This document shows, in pieces, positions 31,440-41,240 of a DNA stretch of 64,000 nt (position 1 is its first letter; the number at the start of each line of letters is the position of its first letter). The notes beneath the pieces are model-generated. The model searched no databases. It saw only the letters and a list, made by a program, of their open reading frames with translations, and had not been told where the DNA came from. The translations under genes were made by a program, and so were the position numbers. Source of the DNA: Dehalococcoidia bacterium. Lineage in GTDB: Bacteria; Chloroflexota; Dehalococcoidia; SZUA-161. The stretch lies in NCBI GenBank assembly GCA_014874385.1, contig JACWAE010000118.1, positions 1 through 64,000 of the forward strand, given 5' to 3'.

Positions 31440-32285
31440 GTGAGAGTCACCATTACCCAGATCAAAGAGATGAAGCAAAAAGGCGAGAAAATCGCCATGC
31501 TCACCGCCTATGACTACTCCACAGCCAAGCTCATTGACGAAGCAGGGATACCCCTAATACTCGTTGGAGATAGCCTGGGAATGGTGGTTCTGGGCTATAG
31601 CTCGACCATCCCCGTTACCATGGACGAGATGATCCATCACACCAAGGCCGTGGTCAGAGGCGCGACTAGGGCGCTCGTTATCGGCGACATGCCTTTCATG
31701 ACGTATCAGGTATCCGTTGAGGATGCTCTGCGTAACGCCGCCCGCTTCATGCAGGAGGGTGGCGCCCAGGCAGTCAAGCTCGAGGGCGGCGAGATCATGG
31801 CAGAGACAGTGAAGAAAATCGTTTCGTATGGCATACCCGTAATGGGGCACATCGGACTCACCCCTCAATCGATAAACCAGCTTGGTGGATTCAAAATCGT
31901 AGGCAAGACGCCGGAGGCGGCAGTCCGCATGCTCAACGATGCTATAGCCCTCGATGAGGCTGGCGCTTTCGCCGTTGTACTTGAGTGCGTGCCCGAGCCG
32001 TTATCGAAACTCATCACCGAGTCGATAAGCGTGCCCACCATCGGCATCGGCGCAGGTAAGTACTGCGACGGGCAGGTACAGGTAATAAGCGACCTCCTGG
32101 GTCTATACACCGATTTCATGCCCAAACACGCCAAGCAATACGCCAAATTGTTCGAAATCATCAAGAAGGCGACTGCCGATTATATAGCCGAAGTCCAGGC
32201 GGGGACTTTCCCCACCCCTAAACAGAGCTACGCCATGGATGAGAGCGTTCTCGCCGAGTTGAAGAAGTCTTCACGGAAACACTAA
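31440..32285 (+). CDS. panB: Ketopantoate hydroxymethyltransferase PanB
   Basis: 281 aa from a GTG with GGAGGTAG upstream. A TIM-barrel enzyme that adds a one-carbon unit from methylene-tetrahydrofolate to ketoisovalerate. Motifs: MLTAYDYSTAKLIDEAG, VGDSLGMVVLGY, VKLEGG, GHIGLTPQS, and VPTIGIGAG. Full length. Six bases separate it from panC. Confidence 0.95.
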   Translation: MRVTITQIKEMKQKGEKIAMLTAYDYSTAKLIDEAGIPLILVGDSLGMVVLGYSSTIPVTMDEMIHHTKAVVRGATRALVIGDMPFMTYQVSVEDALRNAARFMQEGGAQAVKLEGGEIMAETVKKIVSYGIPVMGHIGLTPQSINQLGGFKIVGKTPEAAVRMLNDAIALDEAGAFAVVLECVPEPLSKLITESISVPTIGIGAGKYCDGQVQVISDLLGLYTDFMPKHAKQYAKLFEIIKKATADYIAEVQAGTFPTPKQSYAMDESVLAELKKSSRKH

Positions 32286-32291
32286 ACGCCG

Positions 32292-33131
32292 ATGAAAGTC
32301 ATAAATACTATCGCCGAGATGAAAGAGGCACGGCATAAGCTCAGGGGCTCAGTGGGCTTCGTGCCTACTATGGGCTACCTCCACGAGGGTCACCTCGAGC
32401 TGGTGCGCATAGCGCGTGCGGAGAATCGTAATGTGGTCGTGAGCATCTTCGTCAACCCTGCCCAGTTCGGCCCCAAGGAGGATTACGCCTCCTATCCCCG
32501 CGATACAGAACGAGACCTCGCCATGCTCAAAAAAGAAAGGGTGGGCATCGTGTTCATGCCCAGCGCCGAAGATATGTATCCCCCCGGATATAGCACCTGG
32601 GTAGATGTGGAAAAAGTCACCGAACGGCTGGAGGGAGCTGTCCGCCCCGGTCACTTTCGCGGTGTGGCTACAGCGGTCAACAAGCTGTTCAACATCGTCG
32701 ATCCTACCAGGGCCTACTTCGGCCAGAAGGACGCCCAGCAACTGGTGGTAATCAAGAAGATGGTTGCCGACCTCAATATGAACCTCGAAGTCATCGCTGT
32801 GCCCACGGTGAGGGAGCCCGACGGGCTGGCGATGAGCAGCCGTAACGTATATCTAAACCCGGAGGAGAGGAAATCAGCGCTGGTACTTTACAAAGCATTG
32901 ACCCTGGCGCAGAAGCTCTGGAATAAAGGCGAAACGAACGCCGGTCTTATCCGCAAAGAGATGAGCTCGCTTATACAGAGAGAGCCGCGTGCAGCCAGAA
33001 TAGACTATGTCAGCATCGCAGATGCCGAGACCCTGGAGGAGCTTGCCAGAATAGACCGCCCGGCGGTGGTCTCTCTAGCGGTCAAAATCGGCAAGCCCAG
33101 ACTCATCGACAACATAATACTGGGGGCCTAA
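32292..33131 (+). CDS. panC: Pantothenate synthetase PanC
   Basis: 279 aa. It joins pantoate and beta-alanine with ATP through a pantoyl-adenylate. [15 protein letters not shown] is the HIGH-type motif, [12 protein letters not shown] and [16 protein letters not shown] line the active site, and the nucleotide loop reads [11 protein letters not shown]. Last gene of the operon, ahead of a strong terminator. The ribosome site is weak, so translation is probably coupled to panB. Confidence 0.95.
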   Translation: MKVINTIAEMKEARHKLRGSVGFVPTMGYLHEGHLELVRIARAENRNVVVSIFVNPAQFGPKEDYASYPRDTERDLAMLKKERVGIVFMPSAEDMYPPGYSTWVDVEKVTERLEGAVRPGHFRGVATAVNKLFNIVDPTRAYFGQKDAQQLVVIKKMVADLNMNLEVIAVPTVREPDGLAMSSRNVYLNPEERKSALVLYKALTLAQKLWNKGETNAGLIRKEMSSLIQREPRAARIDYVSIADAETLEELARIDRPAVVSLAVKIGKPRLIDNIILGA

Positions 33132-33201
33132 TAGCCGGTTACAAGCCGGCTATTTATATTTTGAGAGGATGGGGGAGACACCCCCATCCTCTCTTTTATT
33201 T
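33131..33201 (+). terminator. Double hairpin terminator of pan operon
   Basis: ATAGCCGG/CCGGCTAT (33131-33153) is followed by a perfect 13-bp stem, GAGAGGATGGGGG-AGACA-CCCCCATCCTCTC (33163-33193), then TTTTATTT. The second hairpin is a textbook intrinsic terminator for the plus strand. Confidence 0.9.
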
Positions 33202-33236
33202 CATGCTTTAACTGATTACTGAAAAGCGCCTGTACC

Positions 33237-34334
33237 TCAAACATGGGTATGGGTAAATATCAAGGCGATAAAATAAATGACCATGATAACTGCCCCTAGT
33301 GGAATTCCTATCCTTGCCCATTCTCCCATGTTTATCTTCAGCCTCTCTGCCGCCACTATGTTCGGTATATTGCCCGGTATCAGCATCCCTCCGGCAATGA
33401 GCAGGCCCAGGATAGCGCTGAGAATCTGAAATCGTGTCATAAGAGGCCCTATCTCTACAGCAGTCAGGGTGGCATTATCGAGGAACGCAGAAATCGTGTT
33501 GATCCAATAAAGCACCCAGGGTGAAATCTTATCTAAATACCACACTATCAGTGGCTTCATGCCTTCACCCAGCAATATGAGTGCGGCAACGAAAATAAAG
33601 ACCTTAACCGCTCTAATTATTACTCCCCTTACGGTCTCGCTATACGTGGAATCTACGGTCTCGGTCTGAAGAGAAATATCGCGGCCGATATACACCACAC
33701 CGAAAATAGCCAGGGCGATGACGCCGGGGATTACATAGATTCCGAAGATATCTACAGGAAATAGGAATCCGGCATTGTACGGCGCTCCCGTCAGCTTACT
33801 CACCAGGATGGTGGATAAAGGCTCGCCCACCGGCGTTAAAACAGCACCCAGGCCCGCAGCGAAACAGGTAACGATTATGGTCTTTATTTTGTGACGCCGT
33901 GAGAAGGGAAGCACCGCCACGATTTCAGCCAGGATGACAGCCGTAACAATCACCGAGATAATGCTGGAGAGCAGACCCAGAATAGCTATGAAAAGGAAGA
34001 GGAAGATTTTGGGGCCGAGCCTATCGGCCAGATTTACTATGCCGTTGCGGAAAGGTTTGTTGAAATGGTGTATGAGAAGGCCAAATATGAGCACCACCTG
34101 GAAAATGCCTATGGGGAGTGACCGTATTATAACCGGGGCTTTCAGGGCGTCTTTCACCAGCCCCCAGCTCCAGAGCCCGGAAACGCTCACGGCGATTATG
34201 CCCATGACCAGGAAGAATGGCTCTAGATGTTCCCCTATTTTCTTAACTCTGAAAGGAAGGACCAGCACCATTAAGGTTATGATAACTAGTCCTATGACTA
34301 TGTAGAGGACCGGCTCCTGCGCGATATTATCCAA
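33237..34334 (-). CDS. DUF1646 family ion transporter-like membrane protein
   Basis: 365 aa with about ten membrane segments. GAVLTPVGEPLSTILVSKLTG and FLDNATLTAVEIGPLM are the re-entrant-loop motifs of the ion transporter superfamily to which DUF1646 belongs. IPGNIPNIVAAERLKI near the end is also typical. Likely a sodium- or proton-coupled carrier or antiporter; the substrate is unknown. It stands alone between the pan terminator and surE. Confidence 0.75.
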   Translation of the reverse strand: MDNIAQEPVLYIVIGLVIITLMVLVLPFRVKKIGEHLEPFFLVMGIIAVSVSGLWSWGLVKDALKAPVIIRSLPIGIFQVVLIFGLLIHHFNKPFRNGIVNLADRLGPKIFLFLFIAILGLLSSIISVIVTAVILAEIVAVLPFSRRHKIKTIIVTCFAAGLGAVLTPVGEPLSTILVSKLTGAPYNAGFLFPVDIFGIYVIPGVIALAIFGVVYIGRDISLQTETVDSTYSETVRGVIIRAVKVFIFVAALILLGEGMKPLIVWYLDKISPWVLYWINTISAFLDNATLTAVEIGPLMTRFQILSAILGLLIAGGMLIPGNIPNIVAAERLKINMGEWARIGIPLGAVIMVIYFIALIFTHTHV

Positions 34335-34485
34335 CTAATCTTTCTCCTGATTTCAAGGTTTCAATTATAAGCCAAGCTCCCTGACCAGGCAAACTTATTG
34401 TCGCTTCAGAACGCTATCGCAGGCTGAGAAATTGTCTCACCCAACTCCATTGTGTTAAACTAAGACGAGATAAGGAGAATGCATT

Positions 34486-35292
34486 TTGAGAATCCTGGTC
34501 ACTAACGACGATGGCATTGCCGCCAGGGGGCTTTGGGCGCTGGTTCGAGAACTCAGGAGAATAGCTGAAGTAGTTGTAGTCGCTCCTGACCGCGACCAGA
34601 GCGGGATAGGGACGGCAGTCACCCTGCACCACCCGGTGAGAGTAAGCCCCGTGCCGGCAGGGATTACAACGGTCAAGAGCTATTCCGTTGAGGGCACCCC
34701 GGCCGACACTGTTATTTTAGCTTTGAAAACACTATTAAAAGATGGCGTAGACATGGTGTTCTCAGGCATCAATGAAGGTTCAAACCTGGGCAACGATGTT
34801 CTAATCTCAGGCACAGTGAGCGCTGCCCTGCAGGGGTACTTCTATGGACTGCCCTCTGTTGCTATCTCTGTTGCCGCTATCAAAAGGGTACGCTTCGATG
34901 TGGCAGCTAAGTTTGGCGCTCTCATCGCTCAACAGGTTGCTGCCAGCAATATGCCACAGAAGTTTTTGCTCAATATTAACCTGCCCAACCTGCCACTTGA
35001 TAAGATTGCCGGAATCGAGATAACCCGGCTCGGCGAACGAAGCTATATGGACAATATCAAAGCGGGGCACGATGGGAAGAGAAAATACTACTGGATTGTG
35101 CGCGGCAAACCCGACTGGAAAGAAGTAGAGGGAACAGATATCTCCGCGCTGGGGAAAAAGAAAATCTCAATTACGCCGCTTCATAGCGACTTAAGCAGCG
35201 ACATACATCTTGAATCGCTGGGTAAAGCGTTTTCCTCGTTGTTTCAAGGTCTGAGGACAGGTAGTCCCCGCACACACACCAAATCAAAGTAG
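34486..35292 (+). CDS. surE: 5'/3'-nucleotidase SurE
   Basis: 268 aa from a TTG with AAGGAG eight bases upstream. SurE is a metal-dependent survival phosphatase acting on nucleoside monophosphates. The active site is visible: ILVTNDDGIAARG (metal Asp pair), APDRDQSGIGTAVTL, GTPADTVILAL, SGINEGSNLGNDVLISGTVSAA. Full length. The C terminus carries a short basic tail. Confidence 0.93.
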   Translation: MRILVTNDDGIAARGLWALVRELRRIAEVVVVAPDRDQSGIGTAVTLHHPVRVSPVPAGITTVKSYSVEGTPADTVILALKTLLKDGVDMVFSGINEGSNLGNDVLISGTVSAALQGYFYGLPSVAISVAAIKRVRFDVAAKFGALIAQQVAASNMPQKFLLNINLPNLPLDKIAGIEITRLGERSYMDNIKAGHDGKRKYYWIVRGKPDWKEVEGTDISALGKKKISITPLHSDLSSDIHLESLGKAFSSLFQGLRTGSPRTHTKSK

Positions 35293-35331
35293 ACCCTAAC
35301 CCAAAGTGCAGTGCTCCCGGCTACTTTCCCT

Positions 35332-37614
35332 CTACCCAAGGGGACGTAACTTACTTCTTGCCGCCGCAATCTGACTGTCGAGGATAGCACCCTGAGCCGC
35401 TGCCAGCTTGGCTATCGGTATTCTAAACGGGCTGCAGCTCACAGAATCAACACCGGCAGTGTGGAAAAACATGATGGAGCGCGGCTCTCCGCCATGCTCT
35501 CCGCAGACACCAATATCCAGCTCTTTCTTCTCCCTGCGGGCCCAGGTTATAGCGGTTTCCATCAGCCTGCCCACGCCCTTCACATCCAGAATCAAAAAGG
35601 GATTGTCCTGAAGGATACCGGCGTCAAGATATATGGATAAGAACTTCTTTTCCACGTCCTCCCTGCTGAAAGAATATACAGCCTGGGTCAGGTCATTAGT
35701 ACCGAAAGAGAAGAAATCGGCCACCTGAGCAAGCCTTCCTGCTCGCATGCAGGCGCGCACAGTCTCCATCATTACCCCAAACTTAACGCCCCTATCTTTA
35801 ACCATCCTCTTTACCCAGAGGAGCTCCTGGGAAGTAACCACCTGCGGCACCATGATAGAGACATCGCAGTTGACCTCGGCGCAAGCGTCGGCAATAGCAT
35901 CGATCTGCATCTGGTAAATCTCAGGATAGGTAACAGCCACCCTGACACCCCGGTGACCCAACATAGGGTTTGTTTCCCTCAACTCGCGTATTCTTCGCTT
36001 GAGCTCTGGGTCCGTTGTCTCCGCTTCCGAGGGCAGGAACTCATGCAGAGGCAGGTCGAGAAGCCGGATTATGATAGGCATCCCTTCAAGCTCTCGGAAG
36101 ATCGCCATGAAATCTTTTTTCTGCAGCTTGTGCAGCAGGACCAGGGCCTCAGCCCTTTGCTCCGGGGTCTCCGCCAGTATGAACGCTCTGATAGCAGAAA
36201 GCCGCTCCTCGCCGGTAAACTGCCGCTCGGTGCGGCAGAGCCCGATACCCTCAGCTCCGAACTTTCTAGCCAGAGCTACGGTTTCCACCGTATCAGCATT
36301 AGCCTTCACCCTCAGTCTCCTGAAGCTGTCAGCCCATGTCAGCAACTCTGCGAGCTCGGGGCTGCCTTCGGCTTCTGTCAGCGGCAAATCGCCGAGATAG
36401 ACTTTACCCGCACTGCCATCAATGGTAATAATATCACCCTTATTGACGGTATGTGAGTTAACCTCGAACTTCTCAGCATGAAGGTCTATTTTCATCTCCT
36501 CAGCCCCACAGATACAGGGTTTGCCCATGGCTCTGGTGACTATGGCTGCGTGGGAAGTAAGGCCGCCCCGGGATGTCAATACCCCCATAGCGGCTGAGAC
36601 ACCGAGGATATCATCAGGGCTTGTCTCAGGCCTGACCAGTATCACTCGCTCGTTCCTCTTCATGGCCGCCACAGCATCCAAGGTATTAAATACTACCTTC
36701 CCCGAGGTTGCCCCGGGGGCAGCGCCCAGTCCGCTGGCAATAGCTTGGTATTTCTCCACGTGCTCAATGCGCCTGTGCAGGAAAGACCTCACATCTTCGG
36801 CAGACACCCGCAGCAGAGCTTCCTGACGCGAGATAAACCCTTCCTTCGCCATCTCAACTGCGATCTTAACCGATGCCCGGCCGCCGCGCTTGCCCGACCT
36901 GGTCTGGAGGATATAAAGCTTGCCTGACTCAATAGTAAATTCCACATCCTGCATGTCGCGGAAGTGGTTCTCCAGTATACTGGCTACCTCCTCCAATTGA
37001 GCATACATGTCAGGCATTTGCGATTTGAGAGCATCCATAGTCTGCGGCGTTTTGCGGCCGGATACCAGGTCCTCCCCCTTAGCTTCGGTTATATATTCAC
37101 CGAACAACACTTTTTCGCCTGTGCTGGGATTGCGAGTAAACATCACGCCCGTCCCCGAATTCCCATCCAAATCGCCGAAAACCATGGCTTGAATTATGGC
37201 AGCCGTGCCCATATCAGCAGGAATATTGTTGAGGCGGCGATATTCCACTGCCCTGGGATTGTCCCAGGAATCAAAGACCTTCTTTATAGCGGAAAGCATC
37301 GCCTCCCGATCCCTCACATCAAGTACCGTATCCATCATCCCCGGCATAGACGCTGCCGCCGAGGAGCGCACCGATACAGACAGCCCTTTCCCTAATTTCT
37401 TCCGGGTCTGCTTCTCCAGAGCTTCCAATGCCTGCTTGATTTCTTCTTCAGGGAGCTTGCCAGTGCGTTTGTATTCCTTATAGGTTTCAACTGATACTGC
37501 AAAGCCCGGAGGCACCGTGAGCCTCAACTTGGTCATGGCAACCAGGTTGGCCCCCTTGTTGCCCAGAAGGTTTTTATCATCCCAGGCGCCTGTAAAGTGG
37601 TAAATTGTGGACAT
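35332..37614 (-). CDS. ppdK: Pyruvate, phosphate dikinase, shortened form
   Basis: 760 aa, about 110 shorter than the usual 870-880. It interconverts pyruvate + ATP + phosphate with PEP + AMP + pyrophosphate. ATP-grasp start GNKGANLVAMTKL and SVRSSAAASMPGMMDTVLD are present, but the next helical subdomain is missing and the protein continues at once with IKKVFDSWDNPRAVEYRRLNN. The phospho-histidine is His355 in GGLTSHAAIVTRA (His455 in the Clostridium symbiosum enzyme). The PEP/pyruvate barrel is intact (SFGTNDLTQ, CGEHGGEPRS). It is probably active, as only a peripheral subdomain is lost. Confidence 0.9.
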   Translation of the reverse strand: MSTIYHFTGAWDDKNLLGNKGANLVAMTKLRLTVPPGFAVSVETYKEYKRTGKLPEEEIKQALEALEKQTRKKLGKGLSVSVRSSAAASMPGMMDTVLDVRDREAMLSAIKKVFDSWDNPRAVEYRRLNNIPADMGTAAIIQAMVFGDLDGNSGTGVMFTRNPSTGEKVLFGEYITEAKGEDLVSGRKTPQTMDALKSQMPDMYAQLEEVASILENHFRDMQDVEFTIESGKLYILQTRSGKRGGRASVKIAVEMAKEGFISRQEALLRVSAEDVRSFLHRRIEHVEKYQAIASGLGAAPGATSGKVVFNTLDAVAAMKRNERVILVRPETSPDDILGVSAAMGVLTSRGGLTSHAAIVTRAMGKPCICGAEEMKIDLHAEKFEVNSHTVNKGDIITIDGSAGKVYLGDLPLTEAEGSPELAELLTWADSFRRLRVKANADTVETVALARKFGAEGIGLCRTERQFTGEERLSAIRAFILAETPEQRAEALVLLHKLQKKDFMAIFRELEGMPIIIRLLDLPLHEFLPSEAETTDPELKRRIRELRETNPMLGHRGVRVAVTYPEIYQMQIDAIADACAEVNCDVSIMVPQVVTSQELLWVKRMVKDRGVKFGVMMETVRACMRAGRLAQVADFFSFGTNDLTQAVYSFSREDVEKKFLSIYLDAGILQDNPFLILDVKGVGRLMETAITWARREKKELDIGVCGEHGGEPRSIMFFHTAGVDSVSCSPFRIPIAKLAAAQGAILDSQIAAARSKLRPLG

Positions 37615-37691
37615 ATGTTACCCTTTCCCCTAAATTCTACCCAACTCTAGTCCGTATGGATGTTGTTCCCTTAGATGACGACTGATTCTCT

Positions 37692-37724
37692 TTATCTACA
37701 TATTATATATTATCTACATATTAT
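37692..37724. repeat. 15-bp direct repeat upstream of ppdK
   Basis: TTATCTACATATTAT occurs at 37692-37706 and 37710-37724 (18-bp period), 78 to 110 bases upstream of the ppdK start. On the minus strand the stretch also provides TATAAT. It may be a regulator-binding site over the ppdK promoter. Confidence 0.4.
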
Positions 37725-37752
37725 CAAAGGCTTTTTGCCCTGAGACAAGAGG

Positions 37753-39909
37753 CTAATGCGAAATATGCCGACGTGCACGCAATCCAGCGGCTGGTACATA
37801 CAATTGCTCAGTATAATCCTTTATCATTCGCCGGGCACTGAACTTGGGCACGACCGAGCTAATCGCCTCTTTGATAACACTAACCCAGTTATGAGGCACG
37901 CCACCACGGTCTCTATCATAATAAAGCGGCACTATCTTCTCTTCCAACAGACGATACAACGCCTCTGCATCAGCTCTATCTTCCTCTTCCGAGCTGTATG
38001 TCCCGGGGCCATCGCCAATCGCCCAGCCGTTTTCTCCATTGTAACCTTCGTACCACCACCCATCCAATACGCTGAGGTGAGGAACTCCGTTCAGCGACGC
38101 CTTCATACCACTGGTGCCACATGCCTCGTTGAGACGCCGCGGCACATTCAGCCATACATCTACACCCTGTACCAGGTAGCGCGCCATGTGCATATCATAG
38201 TCTTCCATAAAGGTTATCCGACCATGGAAATCACGGTCGGTGGCCAGGCAGTAAACATGCTGAAGCAGGCCCTTTGATGGAAAATCAGCGGGGTGAGACT
38301 TACCAGCGAATACTATCTGAATAGGACGCCAGCGGTCCTTGACCAGCCTCTTCAGACGTTCGACATCCTGGAAGATAAGCGCTGGCCGCTTGTATTCAGC
38401 AAACCGCCGCACAAAACCAATAGTGAGCACCTCGGGGTGGAGCAAGGCTCCCATCGCCAGCACCTGCTGCGGCATTACCTCAGCTTCTGTCCACCGTTGC
38501 TGCGCCCAGTCGAGCATGGCTCCCTTGAGCTTGCGCTTCAGAGCCTGACGCACCGCCCAGAGTTCCTCGTCGGGGATATCCATCACTCGCTCCCAGAGCT
38601 TGGGGTCATCGTGCCTGTCCATCCAGTCCTTTCCCAGATATTTCTCGTAAAGACGCGCCATTTCCGAGGCAATCCAGGTAGGTACGTGAATCCCATTGGT
38701 AACATGTGAGATAGGCACCTTCTCTTCCTTAATATCCGGCCAGAGCATATGCCACATTCTTCTTGAGGCTGTACCATGTAGCTGGCTCACAGCATTGCAC
38801 TTATCAGCAGTTCCTAAGGCAAGTATCGTCATATTGAAAGCCTGATTACCCACGCCATTCCCCTGACCCAGTCCCAAAAACTTCCCCTGGTCGATCCCTA
38901 GCGAACCCCAGTAATTATGAAAGTACTTCTCCACAAGCTGGGAAGAGAAAACGTCATGCCCGGCAGGGACCGGCGTATGGGTGGTGAAAATGGTAGTTGC
39001 CCGCACCTTTTTCACGGCTTTGTCAAATGTTGCACCCTGCTCCACTTCCTCGCGGATACGCTCCAACATCATGAAAGCTGCATGGCCTTCGTTCGCATGC
39101 CAGAGGGCCGGTTTGATGCCCAGGGCCCGGAGAACGCGCACACCGCCGATCCCCAAAACTATCTCCTGCTGGATGCGCAGCTCCCGGTCGGCTATGTAAA
39201 GACGGGCGGACAATTGGCGGTCCTGAGGAGTATTTTCCTCAACATTAGTATCCAGTAAGTAGAGGGTCGTGCGGCCCACCTGGATTTGCCAGGCGCCAAT
39301 ATATACAGGCCTATTGTCCAGTTGAACCTCGGCCAGTGATTTGCACCATTGCGAGGAAAGGACAGGAGCCATAGGCGCTTCGCTAAAATCCAACTGCCTG
39401 TATATCTCCTCCTGCCAGCCATCAGCAGAGATACGCTGATGGAAATAGCCCTGGGGATACATAAATCCCACTCCGACCATCGGCAGCCCCAGGTCGCTTG
39501 CCTCCTTGCAAATATCGCCAGCAAGGATTCCCAGACCTCCTGCATATATCGGAATCGAGCTGTGGATAGCGAATTCCATTGAGAAGTAAGAAATAGGGCC
39601 CTGCAGCACGTCGGGATATTTGGTGGTAAACCAGGTATTATCGTCTGACATGTCAGCATCAAATGCTGACATTATGGAATCATATGAGGCTAAAAAGGCG
39701 GGATCGCTGGCAGCCGCCTGTAGTTTATCAGGGTTAATGTCCCTCAATTGCTTGACCGGATTACGCCCACTCGTTAGCCATAGTGTATAATCCAGCGCCC
39801 TGAACAGCTCGCGCCCCTGATAATGCCAGCTCCACCATAGATTATGAGCAAGCTCATCCAGCCTATCTATACGCTTGGGCAGTTTAGTTCTTGCAGCCTG
39901 TTTCAACAT
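37753..39909 (-). CDS. glgP: Alpha-glucan (glycogen) phosphorylase
   Basis: 718 aa, the short bacterial/archaeal type. It releases glucose 1-phosphate from glycogen or maltodextrin with phosphate. LAHNLWWSWHYQGRELFRAL, YFSMEFAIHSSIPIYAGGLGILAGD, HANEGHAAFMML, and HVTNGIHVPTW are characteristic. The PLP-binding lysine lies near NEACGTSGMKASLNG. It feeds the aldolase and phosphofructokinase downstream on the same strand. Confidence 0.93.
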   Translation of the reverse strand: MLKQAARTKLPKRIDRLDELAHNLWWSWHYQGRELFRALDYTLWLTSGRNPVKQLRDINPDKLQAAASDPAFLASYDSIMSAFDADMSDDNTWFTTKYPDVLQGPISYFSMEFAIHSSIPIYAGGLGILAGDICKEASDLGLPMVGVGFMYPQGYFHQRISADGWQEEIYRQLDFSEAPMAPVLSSQWCKSLAEVQLDNRPVYIGAWQIQVGRTTLYLLDTNVEENTPQDRQLSARLYIADRELRIQQEIVLGIGGVRVLRALGIKPALWHANEGHAAFMMLERIREEVEQGATFDKAVKKVRATTIFTTHTPVPAGHDVFSSQLVEKYFHNYWGSLGIDQGKFLGLGQGNGVGNQAFNMTILALGTADKCNAVSQLHGTASRRMWHMLWPDIKEEKVPISHVTNGIHVPTWIASEMARLYEKYLGKDWMDRHDDPKLWERVMDIPDEELWAVRQALKRKLKGAMLDWAQQRWTEAEVMPQQVLAMGALLHPEVLTIGFVRRFAEYKRPALIFQDVERLKRLVKDRWRPIQIVFAGKSHPADFPSKGLLQHVYCLATDRDFHGRITFMEDYDMHMARYLVQGVDVWLNVPRRLNEACGTSGMKASLNGVPHLSVLDGWWYEGYNGENGWAIGDGPGTYSSEEEDRADAEALYRLLEEKIVPLYYDRDRGGVPHNWVSVIKEAISSVVPKFSARRMIKDYTEQLYVPAAGLRARRHISH

Positions 39910-39957
39910 ATTTCGTCTCCCGTCCTGGGCAATTTGCCTGTGCTCGACCTGTTTTTG

Positions 39958-41226
39958 TCATTTAACTACAAACTTGCTAACCAGGTCCCTTGTCCCTATT
40001 ACATTCAGCTTCTGGAAGAGTAAAGAAAAGCGACCTTCGAGCTCATCACTTAACCCTTTAAGATTGCTTTCAGGGATGTTCCACATCTCCGCCTTGAAAT
40101 CGCCGAACGCCCTCTTTCGGTTTTTGTACAGAAATTGCTCTTCCGTTTCCCCTTGTTTTCTTTCATTTGCGTATTTATCGGAGATATGTCTATTGATTCT
40201 ATCCATAAGTTCCTTGGGGAAATACTTGCTTTCATAAATAATATTCTGAAATCCCGTAGCCAGATGCACTTCTCCAGCTCCAACCTGGGGAAAATGATGA
40301 AACGCCTCATCGGGAAGGGTAGAGGCTCCGTGTTGCACAGCGCCGCACATACCATACTCCTCACGTGCCAGCTTGGAAAGCTCTTTCAGGGTCTTGAAAT
40401 CTATTTCTACGTTTGCAATCGACCCGTCGGGCAGGACCACCCCGCCGTGAGTAGTTCCGGTCTGCACGCTGATTTTGGAGATTCCTTTTATATTTGGGCC
40501 CAGCCGTTTTAGATACCCCGACATAAATGCCCTGAGGTCCTCCACCGTGCTGTTTCTCTTCCCCACCTCTCCGATCTCACCACCAACAGAGACTGTTACC
40601 CCTTTAGGCTCGATACTGCGGATGAACTTTGTCATCTCAGCAGTGACCACGCAGTTCTTCTCCTGCTGCTCATCAAGAGTCTTTTTGCTTAAATCCACGA
40701 TGGTGGAAGCATCTATATCGATGTTCAGAAACCCGGCAGCCACCGACTCACGGATAAGCTCCTTTATTGCGTTCAACTCCTTATCAGGCTCCGAGCTATA
40801 TTTGCTGTGGTTAACCTGATAATGATCACCCTGCAGAAAAACCGGGCCCTCGAATCCCTCCCTGATGGCAGCGGCCAGCACGCAGGCAGCGTACTCACCG
40901 GGCCTCTGACCTGTATAGCCCATCTCAGAGCGGGCTATCTCGAAGATAAAGGCGCCAACCTTATTTTTCAAAGCGGCCCTGAATACTGCCCTTGCGACAT
41001 AATAGGTGATGCCGCGGATATTCATGGCCGGGACAGTTATGCCGCTATACATCTCTTTACCTGCCGCTTCGTACAAGCCTTGAATACTAGATACAAAGAT
41101 GCCTTGCCCGGAAGCTAATTCTCTAATAGTCCGCTGAGCTTTGTCCTTAACTTTAACGTCAGCAGCAAGAGCAGCATCCCTCGCCAAGGCATCGATTTTA
41201 TCAGGCGCAACAGATTCTTTAGGCAT
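39958..41226 (-). CDS. Class II fructose-bisphosphate aldolase family protein
   Basis: 422 aa, longer than usual class II aldolases. The zinc-dependent core is recognisable: VPAMNIRGITYYVARAVFRAA, FLQGDHYQVN, VGGEIGEVGKRNSTVEDL, and VQTGTTHGGVVLPDG. The extra C-terminal 100 residues (RINRHISDKYANERK onward) are seen in a divergent aldolase-like clade. Position between glgP and phosphofructokinase supports fructose 1,6-bisphosphate cleavage or synthesis; a tagatose- or other ketose-bisphosphate substrate is possible. Confidence 0.8.
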   Translation of the reverse strand: MPKESVAPDKIDALARDAALAADVKVKDKAQRTIRELASGQGIFVSSIQGLYEAAGKEMYSGITVPAMNIRGITYYVARAVFRAALKNKVGAFIFEIARSEMGYTGQRPGEYAACVLAAAIREGFEGPVFLQGDHYQVNHSKYSSEPDKELNAIKELIRESVAAGFLNIDIDASTIVDLSKKTLDEQQEKNCVVTAEMTKFIRSIEPKGVTVSVGGEIGEVGKRNSTVEDLRAFMSGYLKRLGPNIKGISKISVQTGTTHGGVVLPDGSIANVEIDFKTLKELSKLAREEYGMCGAVQHGASTLPDEAFHHFPQVGAGEVHLATGFQNIIYESKYFPKELMDRINRHISDKYANERKQGETEEQFLYKNRKRAFGDFKAEMWNIPESNLKGLSDELEGRFSLLFQKLNVIGTRDLVSKFVVK

Positions 41227-41240
41227 ATTATTCCTCCATT

